Position numbers and translations under genes: made by a program. Below the pieces are notes generated by a model. The model was not told where the DNA came from. It worked only from the letters and a program-made list of their open reading frames with translations, and made no database searches. A stretch of 64,000 bases of DNA, taken from the NCBI RefSeq assembly GCF_000379605.1, contig NZ_KB902702.1, forward strand, positions 210,922-274,921, in the 5' to 3' direction. Numbering within the stretch: position 1 is the stretch's first letter; every line of letters starts with the position of its first letter. The stretch is from Rhizobium giardinii bv. giardinii H152 (GTDB taxonomy: Bacteria; Pseudomonadota; Alphaproteobacteria; Rhizobiales; Rhizobiaceae). This document shows positions 1 through 8,785 of this stretch, piece by piece.

Positions 1-222
1 GTCCACCGGGCAAAGGCTCACGTCCTTCCTTAACCCGGCACCGGTCCCGCCTCGCCGCGACGCCTCGCGGGGTAGCCGATGACGGAACGCCACGATCATC
101 GCACAGGTTTTCGGGGCGGGGATCAGCGGGGAAACTGCGGGGAGGCGGTCGGTCGAGGCATTGCCATCTTGCTGGTCGCCGGTCATCCTGACTGCCGTCT
201 GTGACCAGACCGGAGACAACAA
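1..222. other. intergenic or gene edge, nothing assigned
   Basis: No convincing coding frame, RNA or terminator was seen here. The stretch may hold the upstream region of the gene at 223 or the edge of a gene that lies outside the window. The purine-rich GGAGAC just before 223 serves as the ribosome binding site of that gene. Confidence 0.4.
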
Positions 223-639
223 ATGCCTGAAACATCTTCCGTCCTGACCGGAAAATGCATGTGCGGTGCCGTCGAATATGCGGTCGACGATGCCTTCGAA
301 TATTCGATGAACTGCCATTGCTCCAACTGTAGCCGCACCACGGGATCGGCCTTCAAGCCATTCGCCGGGATCAGGCGGGAGCGGCTGCGGGTCGTCAAGG
401 GCGATGGCGCAGCGCTTATCTACGGCGATGGTGACGCTGCCCATGACGTGCACTGCAGCACCTGCGGATCGCTCGTCTATTCGGTGGTGCGCGAGGGCGC
501 CTATGTCCACGTTGCCATGGGCACGCTGGTGGATGCACCGACGATCCGCCCGTCGGGGCACATTTTCGTGGGATCGAAGGCGCCGTGGTACGAGATCACC
601 GACGGTTTGCCGCAGTATCGGGAGTTTCCGCAGGATTGA
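223..639 (+). CDS. GFA/CENP-V family zinc-binding protein
   Basis: A 138-residue protein of the GFA (glutathione-dependent formaldehyde-activating enzyme-like, CENP-V) family. The zinc-site cysteine pattern is visible: CMCGAVEYAV near residue 12, CHCSNCSRTTGSAF near residue 35, and CSTCGS near residue 80. Family members bind structural or catalytic zinc; a formaldehyde/glutathione reaction has been shown only for a few, so the substrate is unknown. Start ATG follows GGAGACAACAA. The gene stands alone, and a mosaic repeat separates it from the convergent gene downstream. A second GFA gene is at 28461. Confidence 0.85.
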   Translation: MPETSSVLTGKCMCGAVEYAVDDAFEYSMNCHCSNCSRTTGSAFKPFAGIRRERLRVVKGDGAALIYGDGDAAHDVHCSTCGSLVYSVVREGAYVHVAMGTLVDAPTIRPSGHIFVGSKAPWYEITDGLPQYREFPQD

Positions 640-653
640 GGGCTGGCGGCTTG

Positions 654-789
654 CTCCCTCTTCTCCCCAGCGGGGAGAAGTGCCGAGCGCATGCGAGGCG
701 ATGAGGGGTGGTTCGGCAAGTTCAATGCAGGTGGCTTCGCCCCCTCATCCGGCGCTGCGCGCCACCTTCTCCCCCGCTGGGAGAAGAGG
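654..789. repeat. rhizobial palindromic mosaic repeat (copy 1)
   Basis: Two arms in inverted orientation, each running from a CTCCCTCTTCTCCCC core to GATGAGGGG, with a short variable centre. The same architecture recurs at 12437–12569 and 40876–41013. It lies between the convergent ends of the genes at 223–639 and 800–1813. It resembles the RIME/ABC-type intergenic mosaic elements described in rhizobia. Confidence 0.8.
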
Positions 790-799
790 CGGGTTGCCG

Positions 800-1813
800 C
801 TAGACCTCAGGCACATCGAACACCTCGCCCGCCCGCAGCGCCCGAAAACGCTCCGGCGCAACGCCTTGCTCGCTCAATGCCTTCTCCAGCGCCGCCACCG
901 GCTCCTCGATCCCCTCATTCGTCAGCTGGATCGTCGCGAAGTGATGGCCGGCGACATAGGCCGCCTGGCAGAGCCGCATGCCCTTCACCGCTTCTGCCGG
1001 GTTCTGGTGCTGCGCCTTCATGAACCAGCGCGGCTCATAGGCGCCGATCGGCAGGTTGGCGAGGCGGAAGGAGCCGTGCTTCCTGCAGGCAGCGCGGTAG
1101 TTGATGCCGCCGTGAAAGCCGGTGTCGCCGATGTGGTAGATTTTTCCGGCGGGCGTCGAAACGACGAAGGCGGCCCAGAGCGCCATGCGGCGGTCACGCG
1201 TGCCGCGCGCCGACCAGTGGTGGCAGGGTTCGCAGTCGATGCTGACACCGTCCCGGAGGGAGAGCCGGTCGCCCCAGTCGACCGCGGACATCTTCGCCGC
1301 GGGAATGGCGCGGCGGATGATCATGTCGTTGCCGAGCGGCGTGACGATGTGCGGTTCGTGCGCCTTGTGCAGCCGTTTCAGTGTTGCGAGGTCGAGATGG
1401 TCGTAGTGATTGTGGGTGACGAGCACGATATCGATCGGCGGCAGGTCGTCGAAGCGGATGCCGGGCTCGACGACGCGCTTCGGGCCGGCGAACGAAAACG
1501 GGCTGGTGCGCGGCGACCAGACGGGATCGGTGAGGATGTTGAGGCCGGCGACCTGGATCAGCAGCGTGGCGTGGCCGACCATGGTGACACGCAGGCCATC
1601 GACGCGCTCGTCGGGCTTTGCCGGCGGGAACGGACTTGGTGCCTGTTTCGGCCAGGGGCTCCTGCCGCCGCCGAACTGCCAGCGCATCAGTTCGCGAAAG
1701 CCGAGCGGCGCCTCGCCTTCGGGGTTGAAGAAGAACGTACCGTCGAAATGATCTGATATGGGGCCGGTGTAATAGCGATTGCGCGTTTTCTTTGATGGTG
1801 ATGTCTGTGTCAT
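800..1813 (-). CDS. MBL-fold metal-dependent hydrolase
   Basis: A 337-residue metallo-beta-lactamase-fold protein. The metal-binding signature THNHYDHLD lies at about residues 133–141, and GDTGFHGG further on supplies another ligand region. The length and the tyrosine/tryptophan-rich N-terminus fit the NAPE-PLD-like/UlaG-like branch of phospholipase- or lactonase-type hydrolases; the substrate cannot be told from sequence. The frame remains open far upstream into the antisense of ffh, but the ATG at 1813, giving MTQTSPSKK, is the sensible start. No partner gene; it diverges from ffh across a 373-bp gap. Confidence 0.85.
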   Translation of the reverse strand: MTQTSPSKKTRNRYYTGPISDHFDGTFFFNPEGEAPLGFRELMRWQFGGGRSPWPKQAPSPFPPAKPDERVDGLRVTMVGHATLLIQVAGLNILTDPVWSPRTSPFSFAGPKRVVEPGIRFDDLPPIDIVLVTHNHYDHLDLATLKRLHKAHEPHIVTPLGNDMIIRRAIPAAKMSAVDWGDRLSLRDGVSIDCEPCHHWSARGTRDRRMALWAAFVVSTPAGKIYHIGDTGFHGGINYRAACRKHGSFRLANLPIGAYEPRWFMKAQHQNPAEAVKGMRLCQAAYVAGHHFATIQLTNEGIEEPVAALEKALSEQGVAPERFRALRAGEVFDVPEV

Positions 1814-2186
1814 GCGGGACCGATCGACAGGATGAGAAGGATGATCTGGTAGGCCGCTAGCGTCTTTGTAAGGGCGGATGCCGCTCGTTCCGGCATTTTT
1901 GGCCTCTATCCTTGACTTTGCCGCCACTTTCGTGTTTACCGCCCGCAATCTGCGACAAGAACTGAGACTTGTAGCCGCCGACCGGGACCCATTGCGGTAT
2001 AAACAGATCCCGGAGGTCAACACCCGACAGCGCGTTGCGCCCTCGGGTGCCTTTTGGCTTTGCGTCTTGTTTTCGTCAAGGAAAAGCACAACGTTTCGGG
2101 CATCCGCGCATGTCCCTTTCGAGGCGAAGCCGAGAAAGCCGGGCATAGGCGCAAAACCATAAACCCGAAGCGACAAGGATGAAGCG
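1814..2186. other. divergent intergenic region upstream of ffh
   Basis: A 373-bp gap between two divergent genes. A CTTGAC hexamer near 1911 and a TATAAA near 1998 on the + strand are possible ffh promoter elements, but their spacing does not make one clean promoter. I looked for a 4.5S (SRP) RNA gene beside ffh and saw none. Confidence 0.4.
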
Positions 2187-3767
2187 ATGTTTGAAAGTCT
2201 CCAGGACCGCCTTGGGTCAATCCTGAATGGATTGACCGGCCGTGGCGCGCTGTCGGAAGCCGATGTGTCGGCGGCCCTGCGCGAGGTTCGCCGTGCGCTC
2301 CTGGAAGCCGACGTCGCGCTCGAGGTCGTGCGGTCCTTTACCGACAAGGTGCGGGAAAAGGCCGTCGGCGCGGAAATCCTGAAATCGATCAAGCCCGGCC
2401 AGATGGTGGTCAAGATCGTCCATGACGAGCTGATCGCCATGCTCGGCTCCGAAGGCGTGCCGATCGATCTCAATGCACCGGCGCCGGTCGTCATCATGAT
2501 GGTCGGTCTGCAGGGCTCGGGCAAGACGACGACGACGGGCAAGATCGCCCTTCGCATGACGACGCGGGACAGGAAGAAGGTCCTGATGGCGTCGCTCGAC
2601 ACGCGCCGTCCGGCAGCGCAGGAACAGCTGCGCCAGCTCGGCGCCCAGACCGGCGTCGATACGCTGCCTGTTATCGCCGGCCAGTCGCCGACCGATATCG
2701 CTGCGCGCGCCGTGCAGGCCGCCAAGCTTGGCGGTCATGACATCGTCATCCTCGACACCGCCGGCCGCACCCATATCGACGAGCCGCTGATGATCGAGAT
2801 GGCGGAGATCAAGCGCCGCTCGAACCCGCATGAAATCCTGCTCGTCGCCGATGCGCTGACCGGTCAGGATGCGGTCAACCTGGCGCGCAATTTCGACGAG
2901 CGCGTCGGCATCACCGGCCTCGTGCTCACCCGCATGGACGGCGACGGCCGTGGCGGTGCAGCCCTTTCGATGCGCGCCGTCACCGGCAAGCCGATCAAGC
3001 TGATCGGTGTCGGCGAAAAGATGTCGGAGCTCGAAGAGTTCCATCCGCGCCGCGTCGCCGACCGCATCCTCGGCATGGGCGATATCGTCTCGCTCGTCGA
3101 GAAGGCCGCCGAAAACATCGATGCCGAGAAGGCGGCGGCGATGGCCGCCAAGATGAAGACCGGCAAGTTCGACCTCAACGATCTTGCCGACCAGTTGCGT
3201 CAGATGCAGAAGATGGGCGGCATGGGCGGCATCATGGGGCTGATGCCCGGCATGTCCGGCATGAAGGACAAGATGGCCGCCGCCGGTCTCGACGACAAGC
3301 TGTTTTCCCGCCAGCTCGCCATCATCTCCTCGATGACCAAGGCCGAGCGCGCCAATCCCGATATCCTCAAGCATTCGCGCAAGAAGCGCATCGCGGCGGG
3401 CTCCGGCACGGATGCGGCCGACATCAACAAGCTTTTGAAAATGCACCGCCAGATGGCCGACATGATGAAAATGATGGGCGGCAAGAAGGGCGGCGGCATG
3501 ATGAAGCAGATGATGGGCGGCCTTGCCGGCAAGATGGGCCTCGGCGGCATGGGCGGCGGAATGGGCGGCATGCCGGACCTTTCCAAGATGGACCCCAAGC
3601 AGCTCGAAGCCCTGCAGAAGCAGGCCGAAGCTGCCGGTCTCGGCAAGGGCCTGCCCGGCGGCGGTGGTTTGCCGGGTGGTCTACCAGGTCTAGGGGGCAA
3701 TGGCATCAAGCTGCCCGGTCTCGGCGGCGGCTTCCCGGGGCTTCCCGGCCTGCCGAAGAAGAAGTGA
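2187..3767 (+). CDS. ffh: signal recognition particle protein Ffh
   Basis: The SRP54 GTPase that binds signal peptides and 4.5S RNA and docks with FtsY at the membrane. An N-terminal helical bundle (residues 1–85) is followed by the G domain with GLQGSGKTT (107–115), DTRRPAAQEQL (138–148), DTAGR (190–194) and TRMDGDGRGG (248–257), then a methionine-rich M domain from about 300. At 526 residues it is longer than typical Ffh because of a C-terminal tail (from about 455) rich in Gly, Met, Pro and Leu. It is followed after 12 bp by chorismate mutase, an arrangement usual in rhizobia. Confidence 0.98.
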   Translation: MFESLQDRLGSILNGLTGRGALSEADVSAALREVRRALLEADVALEVVRSFTDKVREKAVGAEILKSIKPGQMVVKIVHDELIAMLGSEGVPIDLNAPAPVVIMMVGLQGSGKTTTTGKIALRMTTRDRKKVLMASLDTRRPAAQEQLRQLGAQTGVDTLPVIAGQSPTDIAARAVQAAKLGGHDIVILDTAGRTHIDEPLMIEMAEIKRRSNPHEILLVADALTGQDAVNLARNFDERVGITGLVLTRMDGDGRGGAALSMRAVTGKPIKLIGVGEKMSELEEFHPRRVADRILGMGDIVSLVEKAAENIDAEKAAAMAAKMKTGKFDLNDLADQLRQMQKMGGMGGIMGLMPGMSGMKDKMAAAGLDDKLFSRQLAIISSMTKAERANPDILKHSRKKRIAAGSGTDAADINKLLKMHRQMADMMKMMGGKKGGGMMKQMMGGLAGKMGLGGMGGGMGGMPDLSKMDPKQLEALQKQAEAAGLGKGLPGGGGLPGGLPGLGGNGIKLPGLGGGFPGLPGLPKKK

Positions 3768-3779
3768 GGATCGGGGAGC

Positions 3780-4082
3780 ATGGTTGATCCTGCCGTCAAA
3801 ACAGAACTGTCGAGCTACCGCCAGTCGATCGACAATATCGACGCGGCACTCGTCCACATGCTGGCCGAACGGTTTCGCTGCACCAAGGCGGTGGGCGTGC
3901 TGAAGGCCAAGTACAATTTGCCGCCGGCGGACCCGGCGCGCGAGGAATACCAGATCGCCCGTCTGCGGCAGCTTGCCGCCGACGCACATCTGGACCCGGA
4001 TTTCGCGGAGAAGTTTTTAAACTTCATCATCCACGAGGTGATCCGGCATCATGAAGCAATCGCTGCCGATCTCAAGGATTGA
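3780..4082 (+). CDS. chorismate mutase, AroQ type
   Basis: A 100-residue all-helical AroQ-class chorismate mutase converting chorismate to prephenate for Phe/Tyr synthesis. The typical pattern is visible: [20 protein letters not shown] at 13–32, a conserved KAVGVLKAK stretch, and a C-terminal helix with [13 protein letters not shown]. The start ATG follows GGGGAGC. It lies 12 bp downstream of ffh and is probably co-transcribed with it. The monofunctional short form fits the family; no fused dehydratase or dehydrogenase domain is present. Confidence 0.93.
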   Translation: MVDPAVKTELSSYRQSIDNIDAALVHMLAERFRCTKAVGVLKAKYNLPPADPAREEYQIARLRQLAADAHLDPDFAEKFLNFIIHEVIRHHEAIAADLKD

Positions 4083-4083
4083 T

Positions 4084-4110
4084 CCCGAAAAGCGGGTACC
4101 GGTTTTCGGG
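4084..4110. repeat. short palindrome of the CCGAAAA…TTTTCGG type
   Basis: Perfect 8-bp arms CCCGAAAA and TTTTCGGG surround GCGGGTACCGG. This motif is a common dispersed intergenic palindrome in rhizobial genomes. It sits directly after the chorismate mutase stop codon and could act as an RNA hairpin, but there is no T-run. Confidence 0.6.
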
Positions 4111-4195
4111 CCAGATCAATCCCAAGGAAATCAGCTTTGACAAATACACAAACAAGGCCGCCAGAGGCGGTTGGATATCTCAAGGAGTACATGAC

Positions 4196-4558
4196 ATGGC
4201 ACTGAAAATTCGTCTCGCCCGCGGTGGTTCCAAGAAGCGCCCGTTCTACCAGATCGTCGTTGCCGACGTGCGTTCGCCGCGCGATGGCCGCTTCCTCGAA
4301 AAGGTCGGTTCGTGGAACCCGATGCTGAAGAAGGACGACGCCAAGCGCGTTGAGCTGAACAATGAGCGCATCCAGCATTGGCTGTCGAACGGCGCGCTGC
4401 CGACCGACCGCGTGCTGCGTTTCCTCAACGAAGCCGGCATCGCCAAGCGCGAAGTCCGCAACAACCCGGAAAAGGCAGTCCCGGGCAAGAAGGCCCAGGA
4501 GCGCGCCGCCGAAGCCAAGCAGAAGGCTGAAGACGCCGCTGCAGCTGCTGCCGAATAA
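4196..4558 (+). CDS. rpsP: 30S ribosomal protein S16
   Basis: Ribosomal protein S16, 120 residues, in the small subunit body. The N-terminus [20 protein letters not shown] is diagnostic. The frame is open upstream, but the ATG at 4196 has an AAGGAG ribosome binding site at 4182 and gives the family start. The C-terminal 30 residues are an Ala/Lys/Glu-rich extension common in alphaproteobacteria. It heads the rpsP–rimM–trmD–rplS order and is followed by an intrinsic terminator, so rimM may be partly uncoupled. Confidence 0.97.
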   Translation: MALKIRLARGGSKKRPFYQIVVADVRSPRDGRFLEKVGSWNPMLKKDDAKRVELNNERIQHWLSNGALPTDRVLRFLNEAGIAKREVRNNPEKAVPGKKAQERAAEAKQKAEDAAAAAAE

Positions 4559-4584
4559 GCCGCGCAACAGCATATTTTTTGAAG

Positions 4585-4618
4585 GCGGGCGGCGTTTTCA
4601 TGCCGCCCGTTTTCGTTT
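4585..4618 (+). terminator. intrinsic terminator after rpsP
   Basis: Stem GGGCGGC (4587–4593) pairs with GCCGCCC (4602–4608) with an extra C-G and G-T pair at the base, and is followed by GTTTTCGTTT. It lies between rpsP and rimM, so it may attenuate rather than fully stop read-through. Confidence 0.8.
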
Positions 4619-4650
4619 ATTCGAAGGGCACACTGGAGACCGGCACGGCG

Positions 4651-5217
4651 ATGAGCAAACTGAAAAATCCTGTCCTGATGGGAACGATCGGCGCGGCGCA
4701 GGGCCTGCGCGGCGAGGTGCGCGTCAAATCCTTTGCCACCGAACCGACGGCGATCGGCGACTACGGCCATCTCCATGCCGAGGACGGCCGCTCCTTCGAG
4801 GTGCTCGAGGTGCGCGAGGCGAAGAACGTCGTGATCGTGCGCCTGCGTGGCATCAACGACCGCAATGCCGCCGAGGCGCTGAACGGGCTCGATCTCTACG
4901 TCGAGCGCGACAACCTGCCGGACGACGATCTCGACGACGATGAATTCTTCTATGCCGACCTCGAGGGACTGGAAGCGCTCGACGGCGAAGGCAAGAGCTA
5001 CGGCACCGTCACCGGCGTCTTCGATTTCGGCGCCGGCGATCTGCTGGAGCTGAAAGGCCCCGGCAAGAGGCCGGTGCTGATCCCGTTCTCCGAATGGTCG
5101 GTACTGGAAATCGATCTCGAAGCCGGCACCATGCTGGTCGATCCTTTGGCGGCCGGGCTGATCGACGACAACCGGGACGACCCGAGCGCACCGTTCAAGC
5201 CGAAGAAGAAAAAGTGA
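4651..5217 (+). CDS. rimM: ribosome maturation factor RimM
   Basis: A 188-residue RimM, which binds S19 and assists 16S rRNA 3'-domain maturation. The N-terminal RimM barrel has [18 protein letters not shown], and the C-terminal PRC barrel spans about 95–170 ([13 protein letters not shown]… [19 protein letters not shown]). The start at 4651 ([11 protein letters not shown]) is chosen over an upstream in-frame ATG at 4579 because the upstream segment is occupied by the terminator hairpin, and GGAG is present at 4634. It ends in a Lys-rich tail and is 10 bp from trmD. Confidence 0.96.
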   Translation: MSKLKNPVLMGTIGAAQGLRGEVRVKSFATEPTAIGDYGHLHAEDGRSFEVLEVREAKNVVIVRLRGINDRNAAEALNGLDLYVERDNLPDDDLDDDEFFYADLEGLEALDGEGKSYGTVTGVFDFGAGDLLELKGPGKRPVLIPFSEWSVLEIDLEAGTMLVDPLAAGLIDDNRDDPSAPFKPKKKK

Positions 5218-5227
5218 CGGCCGGACG

Positions 5228-5920
5228 ATGAGCTTTCGCGCGACCGTTCTGACGCTTTATCCGGACATGTTTCCGGGCCATCTTGGCCATTCGCTGTCGG
5301 GCAAGGCGCTGGAGCGCGGCCAGTGGTCGCTCGATACCGTGCAGATCCGCGATTTTGCCGAGGACAAGCATCGCACCGTCGATGACACGCCGGCCGGCGG
5401 CGGCGCCGGCATGGTGCTCCGCGCCGATATCCTCGCCAAGGCCATCGACCATGCCTGCGCCGGCGACGATCGCCCCCGGCTCCTGATGAGCCCGCGCGGG
5501 CGGCCGTTGACACAGAAGCGCGTGCGCGAACTTGCGGCAGGTCCCGGCGCGATCATCGTCTGCGGGCGGTTCGAGGGTGTCGACCAGCGGGTGATCGACA
5601 GTCGCCATCTCGAAGAGGTGTCGATCGGCGATTACATCCTCTCGGGCGGCGAGCCGGCGGCGCTCACGCTGCTCGACGCCGTCGTGCGCATCCTGCCGGG
5701 CGTCATGGGCAATGATCTCTCCGGCGTCCACGAGAGTTTCGAGGGTGGGCTCCTGGAGCATCCGCACTATACCCGGCCGCAGGTGTTCGAAGGCATGGAA
5801 ATCCCGGCGGTGCTGACGTCGGGCCATCACGGTGAGATCGAGAAATGGCGCGAGGCCGAGGCGCGCAAGCTGACGGCCGAACGGCGGCCGGATCTTTTGC
5901 CTCACCCCGTCACAAAGTAG
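5228..5920 (+). CDS. trmD: tRNA (guanine-37-N1)-methyltransferase TrmD
   Basis: TrmD, 230 residues, methylates G37 next to the anticodon with SAM. The SPOUT trefoil-knot motifs are present: [11 protein letters not shown] near 57, [10 protein letters not shown] near 90, the SAM-binding [14 protein letters not shown] near 137, and GVMGNDLSG near 160. The C-terminal domain YTRP…[14 protein letters not shown] is typical. The last 19 bases overlap the 3' end of the convergent TauE-family gene. Confidence 0.97.
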   Translation: MSFRATVLTLYPDMFPGHLGHSLSGKALERGQWSLDTVQIRDFAEDKHRTVDDTPAGGGAGMVLRADILAKAIDHACAGDDRPRLLMSPRGRPLTQKRVRELAAGPGAIIVCGRFEGVDQRVIDSRHLEEVSIGDYILSGGEPAALTLLDAVVRILPGVMGNDLSGVHESFEGGLLEHPHYTRPQVFEGMEIPAVLTSGHHGEIEKWREAEARKLTAERRPDLLPHPVTK

Positions 5921-6648
5921 TAAACCGCCAGCAGCAGCCCGACGGCAATGACGATCGCGCGGATGAAGACCTGCGGCACGCGGCGGGCGAGCCAGACGCC
6001 GGCGTAGCCGCCGAGCGCGCCGCCGGGGATCATGAAGGCGGCATGCAGCCAGCCGATGACATTGCCGCCGGCAAAGACAACGATGGCGACGGCGGCGATC
6101 ACCATGGCGAGGAAGTTCTTAAGCGCATTGACGCGGTGGTAGTCGCCGCCGGTCGACAGGCCGAGCACGGCAAGCATCATGATGCCCATGCCGGCGCCGA
6201 AGAATCCGCCATAGATGGCGGTGACGAATTGCCCGATCAAACCGGCCATCCCGACGGGCGTGCCACCTTCCTTCGGGTTCGGGCGCAAAAGCGGGCCGAG
6301 CGCGAAGATCGCGGTTGCGGCGATCAGCAGCCAGGGCACCATCGCCCGGAACGACGGGTTGGACAGCGACAGGAGGATCAGCGCTCCGGCCAGCCCGCCG
6401 ATCAGCGAGATGATGCTGAGAATAGCGGCTTCGCGAAAATCCTTGCGGATTTCGCGGCGATAGGCGAGTGCGGAGGTCACATAGCCCGGGAACTGCACGA
6501 TCGAGGAGGTGGCGTTGGCGACGATGGGCGGCAGGCCGGCAAGCGTCATGGCGCCGAAGGTCAGGAACGTGCCGCCGCCGGCCACGGCATTGACGGCTCC
6601 GGACAGGAAGCCGGCGACAAACAGCAAGCAGGCGGTGATGATGGACAT
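5902..6648 (-). CDS. TauE/SafE family sulfite/organic anion permease
   Basis: A 248-residue integral membrane protein of the TauE/SafE (DUF81) family, with about eight hydrophobic segments and the family features [11 protein letters not shown] near residue 24 and [10 protein letters not shown] near 207. Members export sulfite, sulfoacetate or related anions; the substrate here is not predictable. It is inserted between trmD and rplS on the opposite strand, interrupting the usual ribosomal operon. Its 3' end overlaps trmD by 19 bp. Confidence 0.88.
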   Translation of the reverse strand: MSIITACLLFVAGFLSGAVNAVAGGGTFLTFGAMTLAGLPPIVANATSSIVQFPGYVTSALAYRREIRKDFREAAILSIISLIGGLAGALILLSLSNPSFRAMVPWLLIAATAIFALGPLLRPNPKEGGTPVGMAGLIGQFVTAIYGGFFGAGMGIMMLAVLGLSTGGDYHRVNALKNFLAMVIAAVAIVVFAGGNVIGWLHAAFMIPGGALGGYAGVWLARRVPQVFIRAIVIAVGLLLAVYYFVTG

Positions 6649-6954
6649 GACGCTCCTCCGGCGATAGAAAACGACATAGCCTGCGGCTCAACCGGCGGCA
6701 AGACGCCGAAATTGACATCCGTGCGCTTGCGGGCCGGAGAATTTTTGTCATTCGGGGATGACAAACGCCGGGCTTTGGTGTATTCGCCCGACCGGTTCGG
6801 GAATCTCCCGTCGCCTGCAAAACAAAGAATGGTGAATTCGCTCCTGTTTCTCTTGCCGAGAAACAAATCCTGGCGGCGCCCTCTTAAAGGGTCGATCCAA
6901 GAGGCATGGTTGAGCGCTCTGGCTGTTTCAGAAGAACTCGAGAAGGTTAGACAA
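6649..6954. other. leader/promoter region of rplS
   Basis: A 306-bp divergent gap. A consensus TTGACA occurs at 6712–6717 on the + strand, but no clear −10 lies at the right distance. The region must hold the rplS promoter because the upstream neighbour is on the other strand, and a leader of about 200 nt is implied. I could not assign a known RNA motif to it. Confidence 0.45.
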
Positions 6955-7491
6955 ATGAACATCATCCAGCAGCTGGAAGCCGAACAGGCCGCCAAGATCG
7001 AAGCCAAGCGCACCCTGCCTGAATTTTCCGCCGGCGACACCGTTCGCGTCAACGTCCGCGTGACGGAAGGTTCGCGTACCCGTATCCAGGCCTATGAAGG
7101 CGTCTGCATCGCCCGCTCCGGCGGCGGCATCAACGAAAGCTTCACGGTGCGCAAGATCTCCTACGGCGAAGGCGTCGAGCGCGTATTCCCGGTTTACTCT
7201 CCGCTCGTCGAGAGCGTCGAGATCGTTCGCCGCGGTAAGGTTCGCCGCGCCAAGCTCTACTACCTGCGCGATCGCCGCGGCAAGTCGGCCCGTATCGTTG
7301 AAGACACCGGCGTTCGCGCCCGCAAGCTGAACGACGCCGAGCGCCAGGCCGTTGCCGACGAAAAGGCACGTCTGGAAGCTGAAAAGGTTGCAGCAGCACA
7401 GGCTCTGGCCGCCGAAAAGGCAGCAGCCGAAGCCGCTGAAGCAAAGGCCGCGGCCGAAGCCGCTGCTGCTGCGGAAACCGCAGCGGAATAA
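6955..7491 (+). CDS. rplS: 50S ribosomal protein L19
   Basis: Ribosomal protein L19, 178 residues, at the subunit interface. The core (1–125) has [20 protein letters not shown] and the family ending [20 protein letters not shown]. After residue 125 comes an extension of about 50 residues made of Ala, Glu and Lys, probably helical; such tails are common in rhizobial L19. The start ATG follows GAGAAGGTTAGACAA. It is separated from trmD by the TauE-family gene and closed by a strong terminator. Confidence 0.97.
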   Translation: MNIIQQLEAEQAAKIEAKRTLPEFSAGDTVRVNVRVTEGSRTRIQAYEGVCIARSGGGINESFTVRKISYGEGVERVFPVYSPLVESVEIVRRGKVRRAKLYYLRDRRGKSARIVEDTGVRARKLNDAERQAVADEKARLEAEKVAAAQALAAEKAAAEAAEAKAAAEAAAAAETAAE

Positions 7492-7517
7492 GTTCCAATC
7501 CATAGCGATTGTTGGAC

Positions 7518-7546
7518 AAGGCGGTCTTCGGGCCGCCTTTTTCTTT
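7518..7546 (+). terminator. intrinsic terminator of rplS
   Basis: Perfect stem AAGGCGG (7518–7524) with CCGCCTT (7533–7539), an 8-nt loop, then a T-rich tail through 7546. Confidence 0.9.
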
Positions 7547-7563
7547 GCGCGCGGCCTTCATCG

Positions 7564-7956
7564 GGGAATGGGGGAAGGCCCGGTGGAAAGCTCTACCTGC
7601 TCGATGGGCATCCGCAGATGTTCCAGCATGAGGCCTTGGAAGGCAGGCTCCGGCCGGCTCACAGCTGGCGCACGCCGCACGATGCGCCGCTCCTGTTCGA
7701 GGAAACCCATACCTATACCGGCGACACGCGGCCGCTGACGCACAAGCGCATGTATGAATGGTTCCATCCCGTGGGCGATGTCGTCAACGCGCTGCTGAAA
7801 TCCGGGCTGCGGCTGGATTTCCTGAACGAACACGAGATCCTGACCTGGCGGCACTATCCCGGCATGATCGAGACGGGCGAGGACCAGTTCGGATTGGGGC
7901 CTACCTATCCAAGAATGCCGCTGTCGTTTTCGGTCGGGGCCACGAAGGCCGCCTGA
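7564..7956 (+). pseudogene. 3' remnant of a class I SAM-dependent methyltransferase gene
   Basis: The open frame reads PGGKLYLLDGHPQMF and continues through THKRMYEWFHPVGDVVNALL and ILTWRHYPGMI to PRMPLSFSVGATKAA. This matches the C-terminal third of class I SAM methyltransferases (the motif after the Rossmann strands, where an LxPGGxLYLxDGHP turn precedes the substrate region). The N-terminal SAM-binding part is absent: upstream in the same frame there is only the rplS terminator. The first ATG at 7618 would give 112 residues without the SAM site. I read it as a 5'-truncated pseudogene. Confidence 0.75.
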
Positions 7957-8004
7957 ATCGCTCCGCGTCAGGACCGATGCGCGCCTCACGCAAGATGCAT
8001 CGGA

Positions 8005-8511
8005 TCACTCCGGCCGGGTGGCGGGATCCCAATGCTCGTCGGCCTTGCCGTCCTTGATCCGCCACGTGTCGAACCAGGTGGTCGTGTAGGACTTGGCCGG
8101 GTCCTTCTCGTTCTTGATTTCGCGAACATAGCCGACGGTGACGAGATCGCCCTCGGCGGTGACGAAGGCGACGGGGGTCTTGATCTTCTCGGGGATCGGC
8201 GCGGGCTTAAGTTTCAGGACCTCGGTAAAATAGGCGACCACGCCGGCGCGGCCGGAAGCGGCATTGGGATTGTGCTGGATGTAGCGCTCGGTCAGATAGT
8301 CGCCGGCCTTGTCCCAGTGGTTGGCTTCCAGGAGGTCGCGGATGATGCCGTAGACCACCTGCTTGTTGGCATTCAGCTTCGGGTCGGGACTGGTGAAGAG
8401 CGCTTCGGCGTCCGCGGCCGCCAGCACGGCTTCCTGGGCCAGCGCTTCAGGAGCCGAAAGTGCTGCGCCCAGCGACAGGGCGAGAACGGCGGATGCTATA
8501 GCGGCTTTCAT
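8005..8511 (-). CDS. exported NTF2-like/SnoaL-like protein
   Basis: A 168-residue protein with an N-terminal signal peptide (about 1–25, ending SAPEALAQ) and a SnoaL-like/NTF2-like fold: LTERYIQHNPNAASGRAG, then strands with KTPVAFVTAEGDLVTV and the closing TWFDTWRIKDGKADEHWD. The conserved histidine pairs QHN and EHWD are those of the 'SnoaL-like aldol condensation-catalysing' group. The function is unknown; the location is probably periplasmic. Single-gene unit, divergent from the ABC transporter. Confidence 0.8.
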   Translation of the reverse strand: MKAAIASAVLALSLGAALSAPEALAQEAVLAAADAEALFTSPDPKLNANKQVVYGIIRDLLEANHWDKAGDYLTERYIQHNPNAASGRAGVVAYFTEVLKLKPAPIPEKIKTPVAFVTAEGDLVTVGYVREIKNEKDPAKSYTTTWFDTWRIKDGKADEHWDPATRPE

Positions 8512-8785
8512 TGTCTTTCCTTGTGGTCCGGCACACGGCCTGATGTGAGCGGCAAGCCTATCCCTGCCGCCATTCGACAGACGCTAGAGCCTGTGAGGCG
8601 GCAGGAAAAGACGGCAGTTTTTCCACCCATGGTGCGCAAAAGAGAACCAGGTTCCCAGCACGTCACCGATTCATCGGCGATAGTGCCAGCGCCCGCCGTC
8701 GAAACACCGCCACAAGGGGCGATCCCTGCTTGCTTTGGCCGGAGGTTTCGTGACAGTCTTGCCCGCCACAATTCAGGAGCCTTTC

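Noticed and set aside
654..789. CRISPR-like repeat array
   Set aside because: Only two inverted arms, no regular spacers and no cas genes; it is a mosaic palindrome.
1814..2186. 4.5S SRP RNA gene beside ffh
   Set aside because: No GGAA-tetraloop hairpin of the right form was found in this gap.
800..2725. 641-codon version of the MBL-fold protein
   Set aside because: The extra N-terminus is antisense ffh; the family start is at 1813.
2217..3446. 409-codon minus-strand frame opposite ffh
   Set aside because: Antisense of a well-conserved gene; no start signal or domain.
5845..7491. 548-codon frame from trmD to rplS
   Set aside because: Only its last 178 residues (L19) are real; the rest is antisense to the TauE gene and leader sequence.
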